Under the pieces are notes generated by a model. It made no database searches. It was given only the letters and a program-made list of their open reading frames with translations, and was not told the origin of the DNA. The position numbers and the translations under genes are program-made. Shown here one piece after another: positions 6,944-16,554 of a stretch of 64,000 nucleotides of DNA (position 1 is the stretch's first letter; every line of letters starts with the position of its first letter). The stretch comes from Faecalicatena_A orotica (GTDB lineage: Bacteria > Bacillota > Clostridia > Lachnospirales > Lachnospiraceae): assembly GCF_040545875.1 (NCBI RefSeq), contig NZ_JBEPMR010000017.1; one strand, 5' to 3'.

Positions 6944-7320
6944 GCTGTCAAACGTCAGAAGAGACATATGAGGAAATTGTAGTTAATTGTTTTCGCTTAC
7001 TTGGGATGACTAAGATGAACGATATTGACTGCATGACATTTTATGAATATGAACTGAGAATGAGAGCATATCGTCTTAAAACAGTGGACGATGAGTATAG
7101 GATATATCTTCAGGCCTGGGTAAACAGAGAAATAAAAGCGGAAAGAAGAAAGGGAAAAACTCGTTCTGAACCTGTATATAAAAGGTTCGAGGACTTTTTC
7201 AACTATGAGAATCGCCTAAAAAATGTGCTGGGGAAGAAACTAGAAAGGAAGCCTTCTTCCAGGGCTGCAGACAGATATATTGAATTTATGGAAAGGAGGA
7301 AAATAAATGGAGAGCTATAG
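6868..7320 (+). CDS. Tail assembly chaperone extension (gpT-like), expressed by -1 frameshift
   Basis: This frame opens immediately after a stop at 6865-6867 and runs without interruption to 7320. The only internal ATG, 7006, has no ribosome site. Translation by a -1 slip at 6871-6877 would join 97 residues of the short form to 147 residues from this frame, giving a 244-residue fusion. The T part contains FRLLGMTKMNDIDCMTFYEYELRMRAYRLK and a basic C-terminal half. In siphophages the fusion recruits tail tube subunits to the tape measure protein. Confidence 0.8.
   Translation, partial: TKKGKCYQTKDEAAHGGIGETEEEISCQTSEETYEEIVVNCFRLLGMTKMNDIDCMTFYEYELRMRAYRLKTVDDEYRIYLQAWVNREIKAERRKGKTRSEPVYKRFEDFFNYENRLKNVLGKKLERKPSSRAADRYIEFMERRKINGEL
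6871..6877 (+). other. Programmed -1 frameshift site A AAA AAG
   Basis: The heptamer AAAAAAG is phased A-AAA-AAG relative to the short-form frame, the canonical -1 slippery pattern. The -1 frame has a stop just upstream (6865) and is open from there through 7320, so the slip must occur at or after this point and before the zero-frame stop at 6941. Confidence 0.82.
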
Positions 7321-10024
7321 TGTACAGGTGGTATTAAGCGCAGTAGATAATGGCTTTACAGGCACAATCAATAGCGCGGTGAAATCATTAGAGGCCCTCC
7401 AGAGTGCTTCTAAAGCAGCTTCAGATATGGTCTCGGGAGTTGAGAGTAAAGTCGAAACTGCCGCAGGTTCGGGGAATTTTTTCTCACAGATTACAGATGA
7501 TTTTCAAAAGTCATTCGGAAATGTGACTGCATTGATGAATGAGATATCGAAACCGGCAGACGACCTTTTAAAAAAGTTTAAATCTATAGTGGACCAAACA
7601 GGTAAGGTCGGTACTAAAGTTGAAACGGTTCTCTCTAAAATGAAGGATTTTGGAAGTGGAAAGATAAAAATTGCTAATGAACAGCTGGAGAAAATGAAGG
7701 GAAGTTTAAAAAGTGGTTTTGACGGGATTCCAGGTGTTAAAAAAAGTCTGCAGGGGCTTATTCCAGATAGTCTGGAGCAGAGGATACGGAATATCGGCCC
7801 GATAGCAAAAGGCAGTTTTATGATGTTTGGAAATAAAATCGGTAAAGCATCGTTTGAATTTAGCGCTATGACTGGGCGTTTTGATAAAGATGCACCTAAG
7901 ATATGGAAGGTAATTGATAATATTGGGGAAAAATCCAGAAAACTGCCAGATGTAGTCAGTAAGATTGGAACCGGATTATCAAAAACTGCAGATGTAGGCG
8001 TAAAGTCTATGAATGGGATGGTTACCGGACTTACAAAAGTGATGGGAGTTGCTGCAAAATCAGTAGGTCCGGCTTCACTTGCGGGGCTGGCTCTTGTAGG
8101 TCTTGGGGTATTACAGGGGCAGTTTGGAGGACAGATTGATGAGGTCATCCAAATGGTAACAACAAAAGGGCCTGAAATTATACAGGGGCTGGTATCCGGT
8201 ATTACAAGCAAAATACCAGAACTTGCAAATATGGGAGGTACCCTTCTTGTCAGCTTAATGAATATGATGCAGGCAAATATACCAGCTGTTGCATCCGGAG
8301 GGCTGCAAATCGTTACGGCTCTTATTAGTGGATTGACCGCAAATCTCCCCCAGATGATTCCGGCAGCTATAAACCTGATCACCACATTGGTAACAACTGC
8401 CATATCAATGCTGCCGCAAATACTGATTCTGGGGCTTCAGGTAATAATGAGCCTTGTTGATGGTGTTATGGGAAACATGGATTTGCTAATGAGTTCTGTT
8501 ATGGAGATAATCAGTACACTGACTAATGCCATAACTTCAAATTTACCGACGATTATTTCAATGGGCATCATGATCCTTATAAATCTGGCACAAGGGTTAA
8601 TACAGGCATTACCAACACTTATTGCGGCAGCGTTACAAGGAATGGCAATGATTATTGATACCATTTCTCAAAATTTACCTGTTATCTTACAGGCAGGCGT
8701 ACAGATTATAGCCATGCTAATACAGGGATTAGTGAATAGTTTACCACAGATTCTTTCATCGGCTGCCCAGATGATACAGTCTTTGATCATGGGGATCGTT
8801 GAGAATCTGCCACAGATTATTCTTGCAGGAGTTCAGATCATATTGATGTTAGTTACCGGTATTGCCCAGATGCTGCCTGAAATTTTAGCGGCAGGCTGGA
8901 ATATCATAAAATCGCTGGGTGAAGGACTTATCAATGCGATACCTGAGATATTGACTTCAGTCGTAGAGGGCATCAAGGGACTTTTCTCTGGATTATGGGA
9001 TTTTATTACCGGGAAAAGTGAAGAAGGTGCAGAGAATACAAAGGCAAAAATGCAGGAACTTTCGGAAAGTATGAAGGCCAGTACATTAGAGGCCGGAGAG
9101 TCCGTGAAAATGAACTTTGGTACTATGAGTGCTGACACATCTGCAAGTACGGCACTAATGAGCGATAACGTGGCGAACGCACTTGCAAATATGAATGCCA
9201 CTGCATCGACAGAAACCGGGAATATGGCAGGAAATATAAATAATGCAATGGGCAGTGTACAGCTTATGTCTACAGATGGGTTAAGTAGTATCATGGTTTC
9301 TTACCAGAATTGCTTCAGTGCAATCCAGAATACTGTTACATCAGCGATGGATAGCGTGAATGCTAAAGTGGCTGAGGCAATGTCAAGTTTTGTATCTGCT
9401 GTGCAAAGTGGAATGGCCTTTGCGAGTATTGCGGCATTCACGGGTGTAAGCCAGATCAAAGCAACATTTGATACGTTACCGTCAAAACTCTTTTTAGTTG
9501 GAGAATTTGCAATGTCTGGCCTGACAAGCGGTCTGCTGACAGGAGAGTCGCAGGCAGTTGCAGCTGCGTATTCTATTGCAAATCGAATAGCTGCCACAAT
9601 GAGAAGTGCATTGGATATTAATTCACCATCAAAAGTTACTAAAAAAATCGGTGAGTATGCCGGAATGGGTCCTGCTATCGGAATGCTGAATATGCTGCCG
9701 AAGGTTCAGAGTGCAAGTAATGCGCTTGCAGAGGCAATGCAGCCGATCACGGCATCTGATTTTCTCGGGTCGCCAGGTACATATCACATAAATTGTGGCG
9801 TATCAGCGTTGGGATTTGAGGGGACAGGCAGTGTGGGTTCATATATGAGAGAAGCGATGAATGGTATCAGGGAAGCTGTGAAAGAGCAGAGCAATAAAAC
9901 GTATGTGCTCGAAGTACCAGTGACTTTAGAGGGCAGGGAGATTGCGAAAGGCAGTGCAGTGTATACACAGGAAGAACTTGCTAAAAGAGCAAAGCTTAAA
10001 CAATGGATGGGAGGCTATAGATAA
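7307..10024 (+). CDS. Tail tape measure protein
   Basis: A 905-residue protein: the longest alpha-helical protein of the tail module, just after the chaperones. Residues ~260-540 are a series of hydrophobic helices in units of roughly 36 residues built on Gly/Gln-rich motifs such as LPQILILGLQVIMSLVDG, typical of tape measure membrane-interacting regions. The C-terminal part (ALDINSPSKVTKKIGEYAGMGPAIG) matches the conserved end of Firmicute tape measures. At about 0.15 nm per residue (the established ruler relation) it would specify a tail of roughly 130 nm. ATG overlaps the preceding frame, with AGGAGG. Confidence 0.93.
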   Translation: MESYSVQVVLSAVDNGFTGTINSAVKSLEALQSASKAASDMVSGVESKVETAAGSGNFFSQITDDFQKSFGNVTALMNEISKPADDLLKKFKSIVDQTGKVGTKVETVLSKMKDFGSGKIKIANEQLEKMKGSLKSGFDGIPGVKKSLQGLIPDSLEQRIRNIGPIAKGSFMMFGNKIGKASFEFSAMTGRFDKDAPKIWKVIDNIGEKSRKLPDVVSKIGTGLSKTADVGVKSMNGMVTGLTKVMGVAAKSVGPASLAGLALVGLGVLQGQFGGQIDEVIQMVTTKGPEIIQGLVSGITSKIPELANMGGTLLVSLMNMMQANIPAVASGGLQIVTALISGLTANLPQMIPAAINLITTLVTTAISMLPQILILGLQVIMSLVDGVMGNMDLLMSSVMEIISTLTNAITSNLPTIISMGIMILINLAQGLIQALPTLIAAALQGMAMIIDTISQNLPVILQAGVQIIAMLIQGLVNSLPQILSSAAQMIQSLIMGIVENLPQIILAGVQIILMLVTGIAQMLPEILAAGWNIIKSLGEGLINAIPEILTSVVEGIKGLFSGLWDFITGKSEEGAENTKAKMQELSESMKASTLEAGESVKMNFGTMSADTSASTALMSDNVANALANMNATASTETGNMAGNINNAMGSVQLMSTDGLSSIMVSYQNCFSAIQNTVTSAMDSVNAKVAEAMSSFVSAVQSGMAFASIAAFTGVSQIKATFDTLPSKLFLVGEFAMSGLTSGLLTGESQAVAAAYSIANRIAATMRSALDINSPSKVTKKIGEYAGMGPAIGMLNMLPKVQSASNALAEAMQPITASDFLGSPGTYHINCGVSALGFEGTGSVGSYMREAMNGIREAVKEQSNKTYVLEVPVTLEGREIAKGSAVYTQEELAKRAKLKQWMGGYR

Positions 10025-11550
10025 TGTATGAATTTATTGATATAACGGGACAGCATGAAAGTAATAGTCTTCCCGCCGAGGCACTTAATATAAACGGAGT
10101 TTATATTGAGAATGAGATTAAAGGATATCGTACCCTGTATGTTACAGGGCGCGAACTTCTGGAATCTGAAATACAAGACCGCCAGATTGGTAATTCAGAC
10201 GGTACTGAGTTCCAGTATAAGAGGAATATCCCACGGGTTATCACTGTTGCGTTTGCGCTTAAGTCAGACACCCCGGAAGAATTCCGGGAGAAGTTTAATA
10301 AACTCAATCAGATTCTCAATCAGGAGGAGGCCAGGCTTGTCTTTTATGACGAGCCTGACAAATACTTTGTTGGTACGAAGAGTACAGTTGACGAAGTATC
10401 GGAGGGGCAGCTGAGTGTAACAGGGAAATTTGATATATACTGTGCGGATCCATATAAACATTCTGTAGTGGAGAAGACATTTCCGGCAGCGGTGAATCAG
10501 GACGGGGTGCTGGAGGCTGTGATTGTGAATAATGGGACGAAAGAGGTACCGATTGATTATACAATTACACATGGGCACGAGAATGGATATGTGGGAATTG
10601 TAAGTGAGTACGGGGTAATCCAGCTTGGATCGGCGGATGAAGTTGATGCGGAGATACGCCAGAAATCACAGGAACTGTTTAATTATAAGAATCCATCTGA
10701 GATGGGGGCTATGACAGACGGACAGGGCATTCTGACTGAGAATTTCCCGAAAAACGGGACATTTAAGACAGTGACGGTTAACGGCCAGCCGGCGCTGGCA
10801 CTGAACAGTGTCGGGAGCGGGAATAACTGGCACGGGGCCAGCAAGATGGTTACACTGCCGGCGGATTCCAATGGTGAGATTGGCGCTGCAAACTTTTTAG
10901 CACAGTCAAAAATCTGGTTTGAAACAGGAAAAGTCCCGCAGACGGGGCTGCTGGAATTTGTTGTCGGTGACGAAAGCGGGCAGCATTTAGCATCCATACA
11001 TATTTTAAAAAAGGCAACCAATACGAATCAGGCAGCCGCAGTCATGCTGGTCCAGCTACAGGAGAAGAACAGGATCAAATATGAACCCACGGCGTGGTCT
11101 GTTACAGCGAATAATGTGGGAACGAATATATATATCCGAAAAAGCGGAGAATTGTTTGAATTTTGTTTCGGAGGAAAGAAATATCAGTATCGGGTTCCGG
11201 CACTGAAGAATGTGAAAGCAAAGACAGTAACTATTTTTTTAGGGCAGTGGGGAACACGCGGTGCAGGAAATCTGGTTGCAAGGATGTATTTCCACAATGT
11301 TTTATTTCAAAAAGACAACGTAGGATACTGGTATGACATTCCGAACCGTTATCGGGCGGGAAGTACGGTATATGTAGACGGGTCTGCCACGAAGGTTTAT
11401 GTGAATGGGATTGCCAGTATGGATGATGAGCAGATAGGGAGTAAATACTTTAAAGCTCCACCGGGAGAGACGAAGGTACAGTTCTATTATTCGGACTTTT
11501 GCAACCCGGCGCCCACGATAACGGCAAAGATTAAGGAGGCGTTTTTATAA
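10024..11550 (+). CDS. Distal tail protein (Dit) with inserted or appended binding domain
   Basis: A 508-residue protein. Residues 1-145 match the N-terminal domain of Firmicute Dit proteins, the hexameric hub at the tail tip (ending FDIYCADPYKH). The rest is much longer than classical Dit (about 250 residues). Residues ~235-430 look like a beta-sandwich lectin or carbohydrate-binding module (NGTFKTVTVNGQPALALNSVGSGNNW, YIRKSGELFEFCFGGKKY), as in 'evolved' Dit proteins that add saccharide binding. ATG overlaps the tape measure stop by one base, indicating coupled translation. Confidence 0.85.
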   Translation: MYEFIDITGQHESNSLPAEALNINGVYIENEIKGYRTLYVTGRELLESEIQDRQIGNSDGTEFQYKRNIPRVITVAFALKSDTPEEFREKFNKLNQILNQEEARLVFYDEPDKYFVGTKSTVDEVSEGQLSVTGKFDIYCADPYKHSVVEKTFPAAVNQDGVLEAVIVNNGTKEVPIDYTITHGHENGYVGIVSEYGVIQLGSADEVDAEIRQKSQELFNYKNPSEMGAMTDGQGILTENFPKNGTFKTVTVNGQPALALNSVGSGNNWHGASKMVTLPADSNGEIGAANFLAQSKIWFETGKVPQTGLLEFVVGDESGQHLASIHILKKATNTNQAAAVMLVQLQEKNRIKYEPTAWSVTANNVGTNIYIRKSGELFEFCFGGKKYQYRVPALKNVKAKTVTIFLGQWGTRGAGNLVARMYFHNVLFQKDNVGYWYDIPNRYRAGSTVYVDGSATKVYVNGIASMDDEQIGSKYFKAPPGETKVQFYYSDFCNPAPTITAKIKEAFL

Positions 11551-14500
11551 ATGGATAATATAAGAATTGCGTTGTTAAATGCATATGATAAAGTATGTGC
11601 TTTTTTAGACAATGAGGCTCCGGAATCAATGCATTATTATCAGGATGAACTTCATCAGTATCTCAAAGGATCTGCTGCTACTTATTCATTTAAAACCAGT
11701 GCAAAGCACAAGGATGCGTCGTATCTTACGGAAGGGAACAAATTGGCCTTTCGTTACAGAGATTGTGATTTTTATCTGAATATCATGACAGTGACGAAAG
11801 ATGAGTATGAGATTGAGGTAGAAGCGTACAGTTTAAATTTCGAATTGCTGAATGAACAGAAGGAAGCCTACAAGGCAACTAATGCTATGACATTTGCCCA
11901 ATATCTGGATATTTTTGATTACGAAAAAGTGGTTACACTGGGAGTAAATGAAGTTTCAGGTAAATCTGTCAAACACGAATGGAGCCAGACAGAGACAATG
12001 CTGGCCAGAATATTTTCCCTAGCTGATGTTTTTGACGCAGAAGTAGAATTTATACCTAGATTAAATCCCGATTACTCTCTGAACAGTATTGTTATGAATG
12101 TTTATCAGAAACACAGTGATACAGTTCAGGGTGTCGGGAGTAACCGTACAGACGTGATACTCCGTTATGGGAGAAATGTATCAGGAATTACGAAAACTTC
12201 AGATATTACAGAACTGTATACGGCTATCCGGCCAATTGGAAAAGACGGGCTTACAGTGAGCAGCATTAATAAGACAGAGTATGATGCAGAGGGCAAGGTG
12301 GAATATACTTGTCCGTCCGGAAAAAGGAATATCTACGCAGTTCAGGCAAGGGACCGATTTCCGTCTAATCTCATGGCCAACGAAAACGAAAGGTATATTG
12401 CTGAAATTTGGGAATATGATACGGACAATGTAAATACGCTGTATGCCCAAGGTCTGGCAGAATTAAAAAAGAACTGTGTCCCTCAGATAAGTTACGAGGT
12501 GGAAGGGTACTTTGATACGGGCATCGGAGACACGGTAACAATTGCTGATGAGGAGTATAATCCGGAGTTATATTTACAAGCGAGAGTTACCGAACAGTCC
12601 CGTAGTTTTACAGATCCAGAGCAGAATAAAACCACGTTCAGTAATTATAAAGAGCTGCAGTCGGAGATAGATCCTGCGCTGCTTAAGAAGATGAACGAAC
12701 TGTTCGAGGCAAATAAGGTATATACTTGTTCAATCACTACAGACAACGGAATTATTTTCAAAAATAATGAAGGAACAACCACCTTAACAGCGTTTGTTAT
12801 GGATGGCGGCAAGGATGTGACGGGAAATCTGAATATCCGCTGGCTGAAAAATGCGGAGGAGATATCTTCTGGAAAGTCAATCATTGTTAAAGCCGCTGAT
12901 GTTTCCGGCAAGGAAGTATACAGATATGAAGTGACTGATGTGGCCGGTACGGTACGCGGTTCATTTGAGGTCACTGTCACGAATATTTATGACGGTGAAA
13001 AAGGGGATAAGGGAGATAAAGGCGATAAGGGAGAAAAAGGAGAGCAGGGGGACCAGGGAATCCAGGGGCCTTCAGGAGATCCCGGAAAGTCTTCTTACTT
13101 TCATATCAAATATAGCCCTGTGATAAATCCGTCAGCATCCCAGATGACAGAAACCCCGGATAAGTATATCGGAACGTATGTTGATTTTCAGGAGGCGGAT
13201 TCAAACAATCCGAAAGATTATAAATGGCAGAGGCTCGAGGGGGCACAGGGACCCGAGGGCGCCCGCGGGATACCGGGTGAAAATGGTGAAGATGGGAATA
13301 CCTCTTTTTTACATATCAAATATTCAAATGATGGCGGAAAAACATTTACGGATAACAGCGGAGAAACACCGGGAGGATGGTTAGGTATTTATGTAGACTT
13401 TTACCAGCCTGACTCTGACAAACCGGGAGATTATAGATGGAAAAAGATTGAAGGAGAGATTGGTGTAAAAGGAGATACAGGCGAGCCAGGTAAAGGAATC
13501 AAAGAAAGGAACGCATATTATCTCGTCTCTTCAAAGGACAGCGGGATTACAACGTCAACCGCAGGATGGCAGAAGACGATTCCGACAATCACAGAGGCAA
13601 ACCGGTTTTTATGGATATATGAAGAATATATCTACACAGATGAAACGAAGGATAACACGACACCAAGAGTTACCGGAGTATATGGTGAAAAGGGTGACAA
13701 AGGAGATAAGGGTGATAAAGGCGATCAGGGACAGCGCGGTCTTCAGGGACTTCAGGGTGTGAAAGGAGACCAGGGACTTCAGGGGCCAAAAGGTGCAGAC
13801 GGTAAGAGCAGTTATACACATATAGCATATGCCAACAGTGCGGATGGAAAGACTGATTTTTCCGTGTCGGACAGTAACCGTACTTATATTGGGATGTATG
13901 TTGACAATGTGGAGACAGACAGCACAAATCCTGAAGCCTATTCGTGGAGTAAGATTAAAGGTGCGGATGGAGCTCAGGGGACACCCGGGAAGGCAGGTGC
14001 AGATGGTAAGACGCCTTATCTACATATTGCTTATGCAGATAGTGCGGATGGAAAGACAGGATTTTCAGTGTCGGATAGTGCCAATAAGCTGTATATTGGG
14101 CAGTATACGGACTTCACAGCGGCGGACAGTACAGATCCTGCGAAATACTCCTGGACAAAGATCAAGGGTGATCAGGGGCCTCAGGGGGTACAGGGACCGA
14201 AAGGTACGGATGGAAAACAGTACTATACATGGTTAAAATATGCGGATACACCAACTGACGGAATGAGTGATGATCCTGCCAATAAATCCTATATCGGTCT
14301 TGCTTATAATAAGACTACGGCAGCGGAGAGCAGCAGTTATGCGGATTATACATGGTCAAAGATAAAAGGCGAAAAGGGCGATCAGGGTGTCGCCGGAGGA
14401 AAAGGCGCGGATGGAAAGACCTATTATACGTGGATTAAATACGCGGCAAGTGCATCCGGCGAAGGTATGGGTGATGATCCCACTGGTAAGGCTTACATAG

Positions 14501-16551
14501 GTCTGGCCTATAATAAGACGACAGCCGCGGAGAGTACGAACCCAAGTGATTACACATGGTCACTCATCAAGGGTGAAAAAGGTGATAAAGGAGACAAGGG
14601 CGATAAAGGAGATCAGGGGCAGCGTGGCCTGCAGGGACTTCAGGGTGCTAAAGGAGACCAGGGAATTCAGGGGCCAAAGGGTGCTGACGGTAAGAGCAGC
14701 TATACACATATAGCATATGCCAACAGTGCGGACGGAAAGACTGATTTTTCCGTGTCGGACAGTAACCGTACTTACATTGGGATGTATGTTGATAATGTGG
14801 TGACAGACAGCACAAATCCTGAAGCCTATTCGTGGAGTAAGATTAAAGGTGCGGATGGAGCTCAGGGGACACCTGGAAAGGCCGGCGCAGATGGTAAGAC
14901 GCCTTATCTACATATTGCTTATGCCAACAGTGCGGATGGGAAGACAGGATTTTCCGTGTCGGACAGTGCCAATAAGCTGTATATCGGGCAGTATACGGAC
15001 TTCACAGCGGCGGACAGTACAGATCCTGCGAAATACTCCTGGACAAAGATCAAGGGTGATCAGGGGCCTCAGGGGGTACAGGGACCGAAAGGTACGGATG
15101 GAAAACAGTACTATACATGGTTAAAATATGCGGATACACCAACTACCGGAATGAGTGATGATCCTGCCAATAAATCCTATATCGGTCTTGCTTATAATAA
15201 GACTACGGCAGCGGAGAGCAGCAGTTATGCGGATTATACATGGTCAAAGATAAAAGGCGAAAAGGGCGATCAGGGTGTCGCCGGAGGAAAAGGCGCGGAT
15301 GGAAAGACCTATTATACGTGGATTAAATACGCGGCAAGTGCATCCGGCGAAGGTATGGGTGATGATCCCACTGGTAAGGCTTACATAGGTCTGGCCTATA
15401 ATAAGACGACAGCCGCGGAGAGTACGAACCCAAGTGATTACACATGGTCACTCATCAAGGGTGAAAAAGGTGATAAAGGAGACAAGGGCGATAAAGGAGA
15501 TCAGGGGCAGCGTGGCCTGCAGGGACTTCAGGGTGCGAAAGGAGATCAGGGACTTCAGGGGCCAAAAGGTGCAGACGGTAAGAGCAGCTATACACATATA
15601 GCATATGCCAACAGTGCGGACGGAAAGACTGATTTTTCCGTGTCGGACAGTAACCGTACTTATATTGGGATGTATGTTGACAATGTGGAGACAGACAGCA
15701 CAAATCCTGAAGCCTATTCGTGGAGTAAGATTAAAGGTGCGGATGGAGCTCAGGGGACACCCGGAAAGGCCGGTGCAGATGGTAAGACGCCTTATCTTCA
15801 TATAGCATATGCCAACAGTGCGGATGGTAAGAGTGGCTTTTCTGTGTCGGACAGTGCCAATAAGTTGTATATTGGGCAGTATACGGACTTCACAGCGGCG
15901 GACAGTACAGATCCTCTGAAATACTTCTGGACGAAAATAAGAGGAGAGGATGCCGCTGTTATCAGTTCTACAGAGCCGGAAGATAAGACAAAATTATGGT
16001 GTGATACTTCCATTGAACCTCCGTTGATGAAACATTATAACACTATAGCAGGGGCATGGGAGATTGTGAATGATCAGTCAAGTGCAATCGAGACAATCTA
16101 TCAGAGTGCATATGCTGAAATTGACAAGGTATCTGATAAAGTTCTGTTTGAGGTCGGCGAGAAAACTTATCTCAAGGAGGATGTTGACAGCCTGATAGGA
16201 GAGGTAAATACAAAATTTGAACAGACTAAAGATTCCTTTGTATTTGATTTCAATCAGCTTACTGAAAATTTAAATAAACTGTCTACTGGTACAGATTCTG
16301 AATTCAACGAGATAAAAAAATATATACGGTTTATTGACGGAGCTATTATTATCGGGGTGGAAGGTAATCCGCTGACGTTGAAGATGATTAATGACAGGAT
16401 ATCATTTCTGGAAAATGGAAATGAAGTTGCATACATCAGTAACCGTCGTATGTATATCAACGATGCAGAAATTCTTTCGTCGCTGGTACTTGGGAATTTT
16501 GCATTCACACCACGCACGAATGGGAATCTGTCATTTGGAAAAGTGAGGTAA
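11551..16551 (+). CDS. Giant tail-associated protein (Tal) with collagen-like and repeated beta domains
   Basis: A 1666-residue protein. Residues 1-375 match the N-terminal region of siphovirus minor structural (Tal, endopeptidase-tail) proteins. Residues ~390-480 form an Ig-like domain (ITTDNGIIFKNNEGTTTLTAF). From residue ~483, collagen-type GxY runs (GEKGDKGDKGDKGEKGEQGD) alternate with ~60-residue beta modules carrying YIGxYxDxxxADSxxPxxYxWxKIKG. From residue 712 this pattern is an 888-bp (296-residue) tandem unit present 2.5 times. The last ~200 residues include a helical segment and a tip domain. Such proteins sit at the tail tip and contact the receptor. The frame is uninterrupted over 5 kb. 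Confidence 0.9.
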   Translation: MDNIRIALLNAYDKVCAFLDNEAPESMHYYQDELHQYLKGSAATYSFKTSAKHKDASYLTEGNKLAFRYRDCDFYLNIMTVTKDEYEIEVEAYSLNFELLNEQKEAYKATNAMTFAQYLDIFDYEKVVTLGVNEVSGKSVKHEWSQTETMLARIFSLADVFDAEVEFIPRLNPDYSLNSIVMNVYQKHSDTVQGVGSNRTDVILRYGRNVSGITKTSDITELYTAIRPIGKDGLTVSSINKTEYDAEGKVEYTCPSGKRNIYAVQARDRFPSNLMANENERYIAEIWEYDTDNVNTLYAQGLAELKKNCVPQISYEVEGYFDTGIGDTVTIADEEYNPELYLQARVTEQSRSFTDPEQNKTTFSNYKELQSEIDPALLKKMNELFEANKVYTCSITTDNGIIFKNNEGTTTLTAFVMDGGKDVTGNLNIRWLKNAEEISSGKSIIVKAADVSGKEVYRYEVTDVAGTVRGSFEVTVTNIYDGEKGDKGDKGDKGEKGEQGDQGIQGPSGDPGKSSYFHIKYSPVINPSASQMTETPDKYIGTYVDFQEADSNNPKDYKWQRLEGAQGPEGARGIPGENGEDGNTSFLHIKYSNDGGKTFTDNSGETPGGWLGIYVDFYQPDSDKPGDYRWKKIEGEIGVKGDTGEPGKGIKERNAYYLVSSKDSGITTSTAGWQKTIPTITEANRFLWIYEEYIYTDETKDNTTPRVTGVYGEKGDKGDKGDKGDQGQRGLQGLQGVKGDQGLQGPKGADGKSSYTHIAYANSADGKTDFSVSDSNRTYIGMYVDNVETDSTNPEAYSWSKIKGADGAQGTPGKAGADGKTPYLHIAYADSADGKTGFSVSDSANKLYIGQYTDFTAADSTDPAKYSWTKIKGDQGPQGVQGPKGTDGKQYYTWLKYADTPTDGMSDDPANKSYIGLAYNKTTAAESSSYADYTWSKIKGEKGDQGVAGGKGADGKTYYTWIKYAASASGEGMGDDPTGKAYIGLAYNKTTAAESTNPSDYTWSLIKGEKGDKGDKGDKGDQGQRGLQGLQGAKGDQGIQGPKGADGKSSYTHIAYANSADGKTDFSVSDSNRTYIGMYVDNVVTDSTNPEAYSWSKIKGADGAQGTPGKAGADGKTPYLHIAYANSADGKTGFSVSDSANKLYIGQYTDFTAADSTDPAKYSWTKIKGDQGPQGVQGPKGTDGKQYYTWLKYADTPTTGMSDDPANKSYIGLAYNKTTAAESSSYADYTWSKIKGEKGDQGVAGGKGADGKTYYTWIKYAASASGEGMGDDPTGKAYIGLAYNKTTAAESTNPSDYTWSLIKGEKGDKGDKGDKGDQGQRGLQGLQGAKGDQGLQGPKGADGKSSYTHIAYANSADGKTDFSVSDSNRTYIGMYVDNVETDSTNPEAYSWSKIKGADGAQGTPGKAGADGKTPYLHIAYANSADGKSGFSVSDSANKLYIGQYTDFTAADSTDPLKYFWTKIRGEDAAVISSTEPEDKTKLWCDTSIEPPLMKHYNTIAGAWEIVNDQSSAIETIYQSAYAEIDKVSDKVLFEVGEKTYLKEDVDSLIGEVNTKFEQTKDSFVFDFNQLTENLNKLSTGTDSEFNEIKKYIRFIDGAIIIGVEGNPLTLKMINDRISFLENGNEVAYISNRRMYINDAEILSSLVLGNFAFTPRTNGNLSFGKVR
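13684..15940 (+). repeat. 888-bp in-frame tandem repeat in the Tal gene, 2.5 copies
   Basis: The start GGTGAAAA(A/G)GGTGA recurs at 13684, 14572 and 15460, exactly 888 bp (296 codons) apart. Units 1 and 2 are complete and nearly identical. Unit 3 stops after about 480 bp, where the sequence diverges near residue 1463. Differences are mostly synonymous (for example VETDS versus VVTDS is one of few changes). High identity implies recent duplication or gene conversion. Confidence 0.92.
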
Positions 16552-16554
16552 AAC

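Noticed and set aside
7504..8403. 299-codon minus-strand open frame inside the tape measure gene
   Set aside because: Shadow of a repetitive, hydrophobic coding strand with no ribosome site; the plus-strand tape measure gene is clear.
13829..14236. Plus-strand second-frame open stretches within the Tal repeats
   Set aside because: Same pattern recurs in each 888-bp unit as a by-product of the repeat. Arg-rich nonsense composition and no start signals.
13684..15940. Repeats considered as a CRISPR array or phase-variation cassette with a reverse transcriptase (DGR)
   Set aside because: Units are 888 bp, coding and in frame. No spacers, no template repeat and no reverse transcriptase gene are visible.
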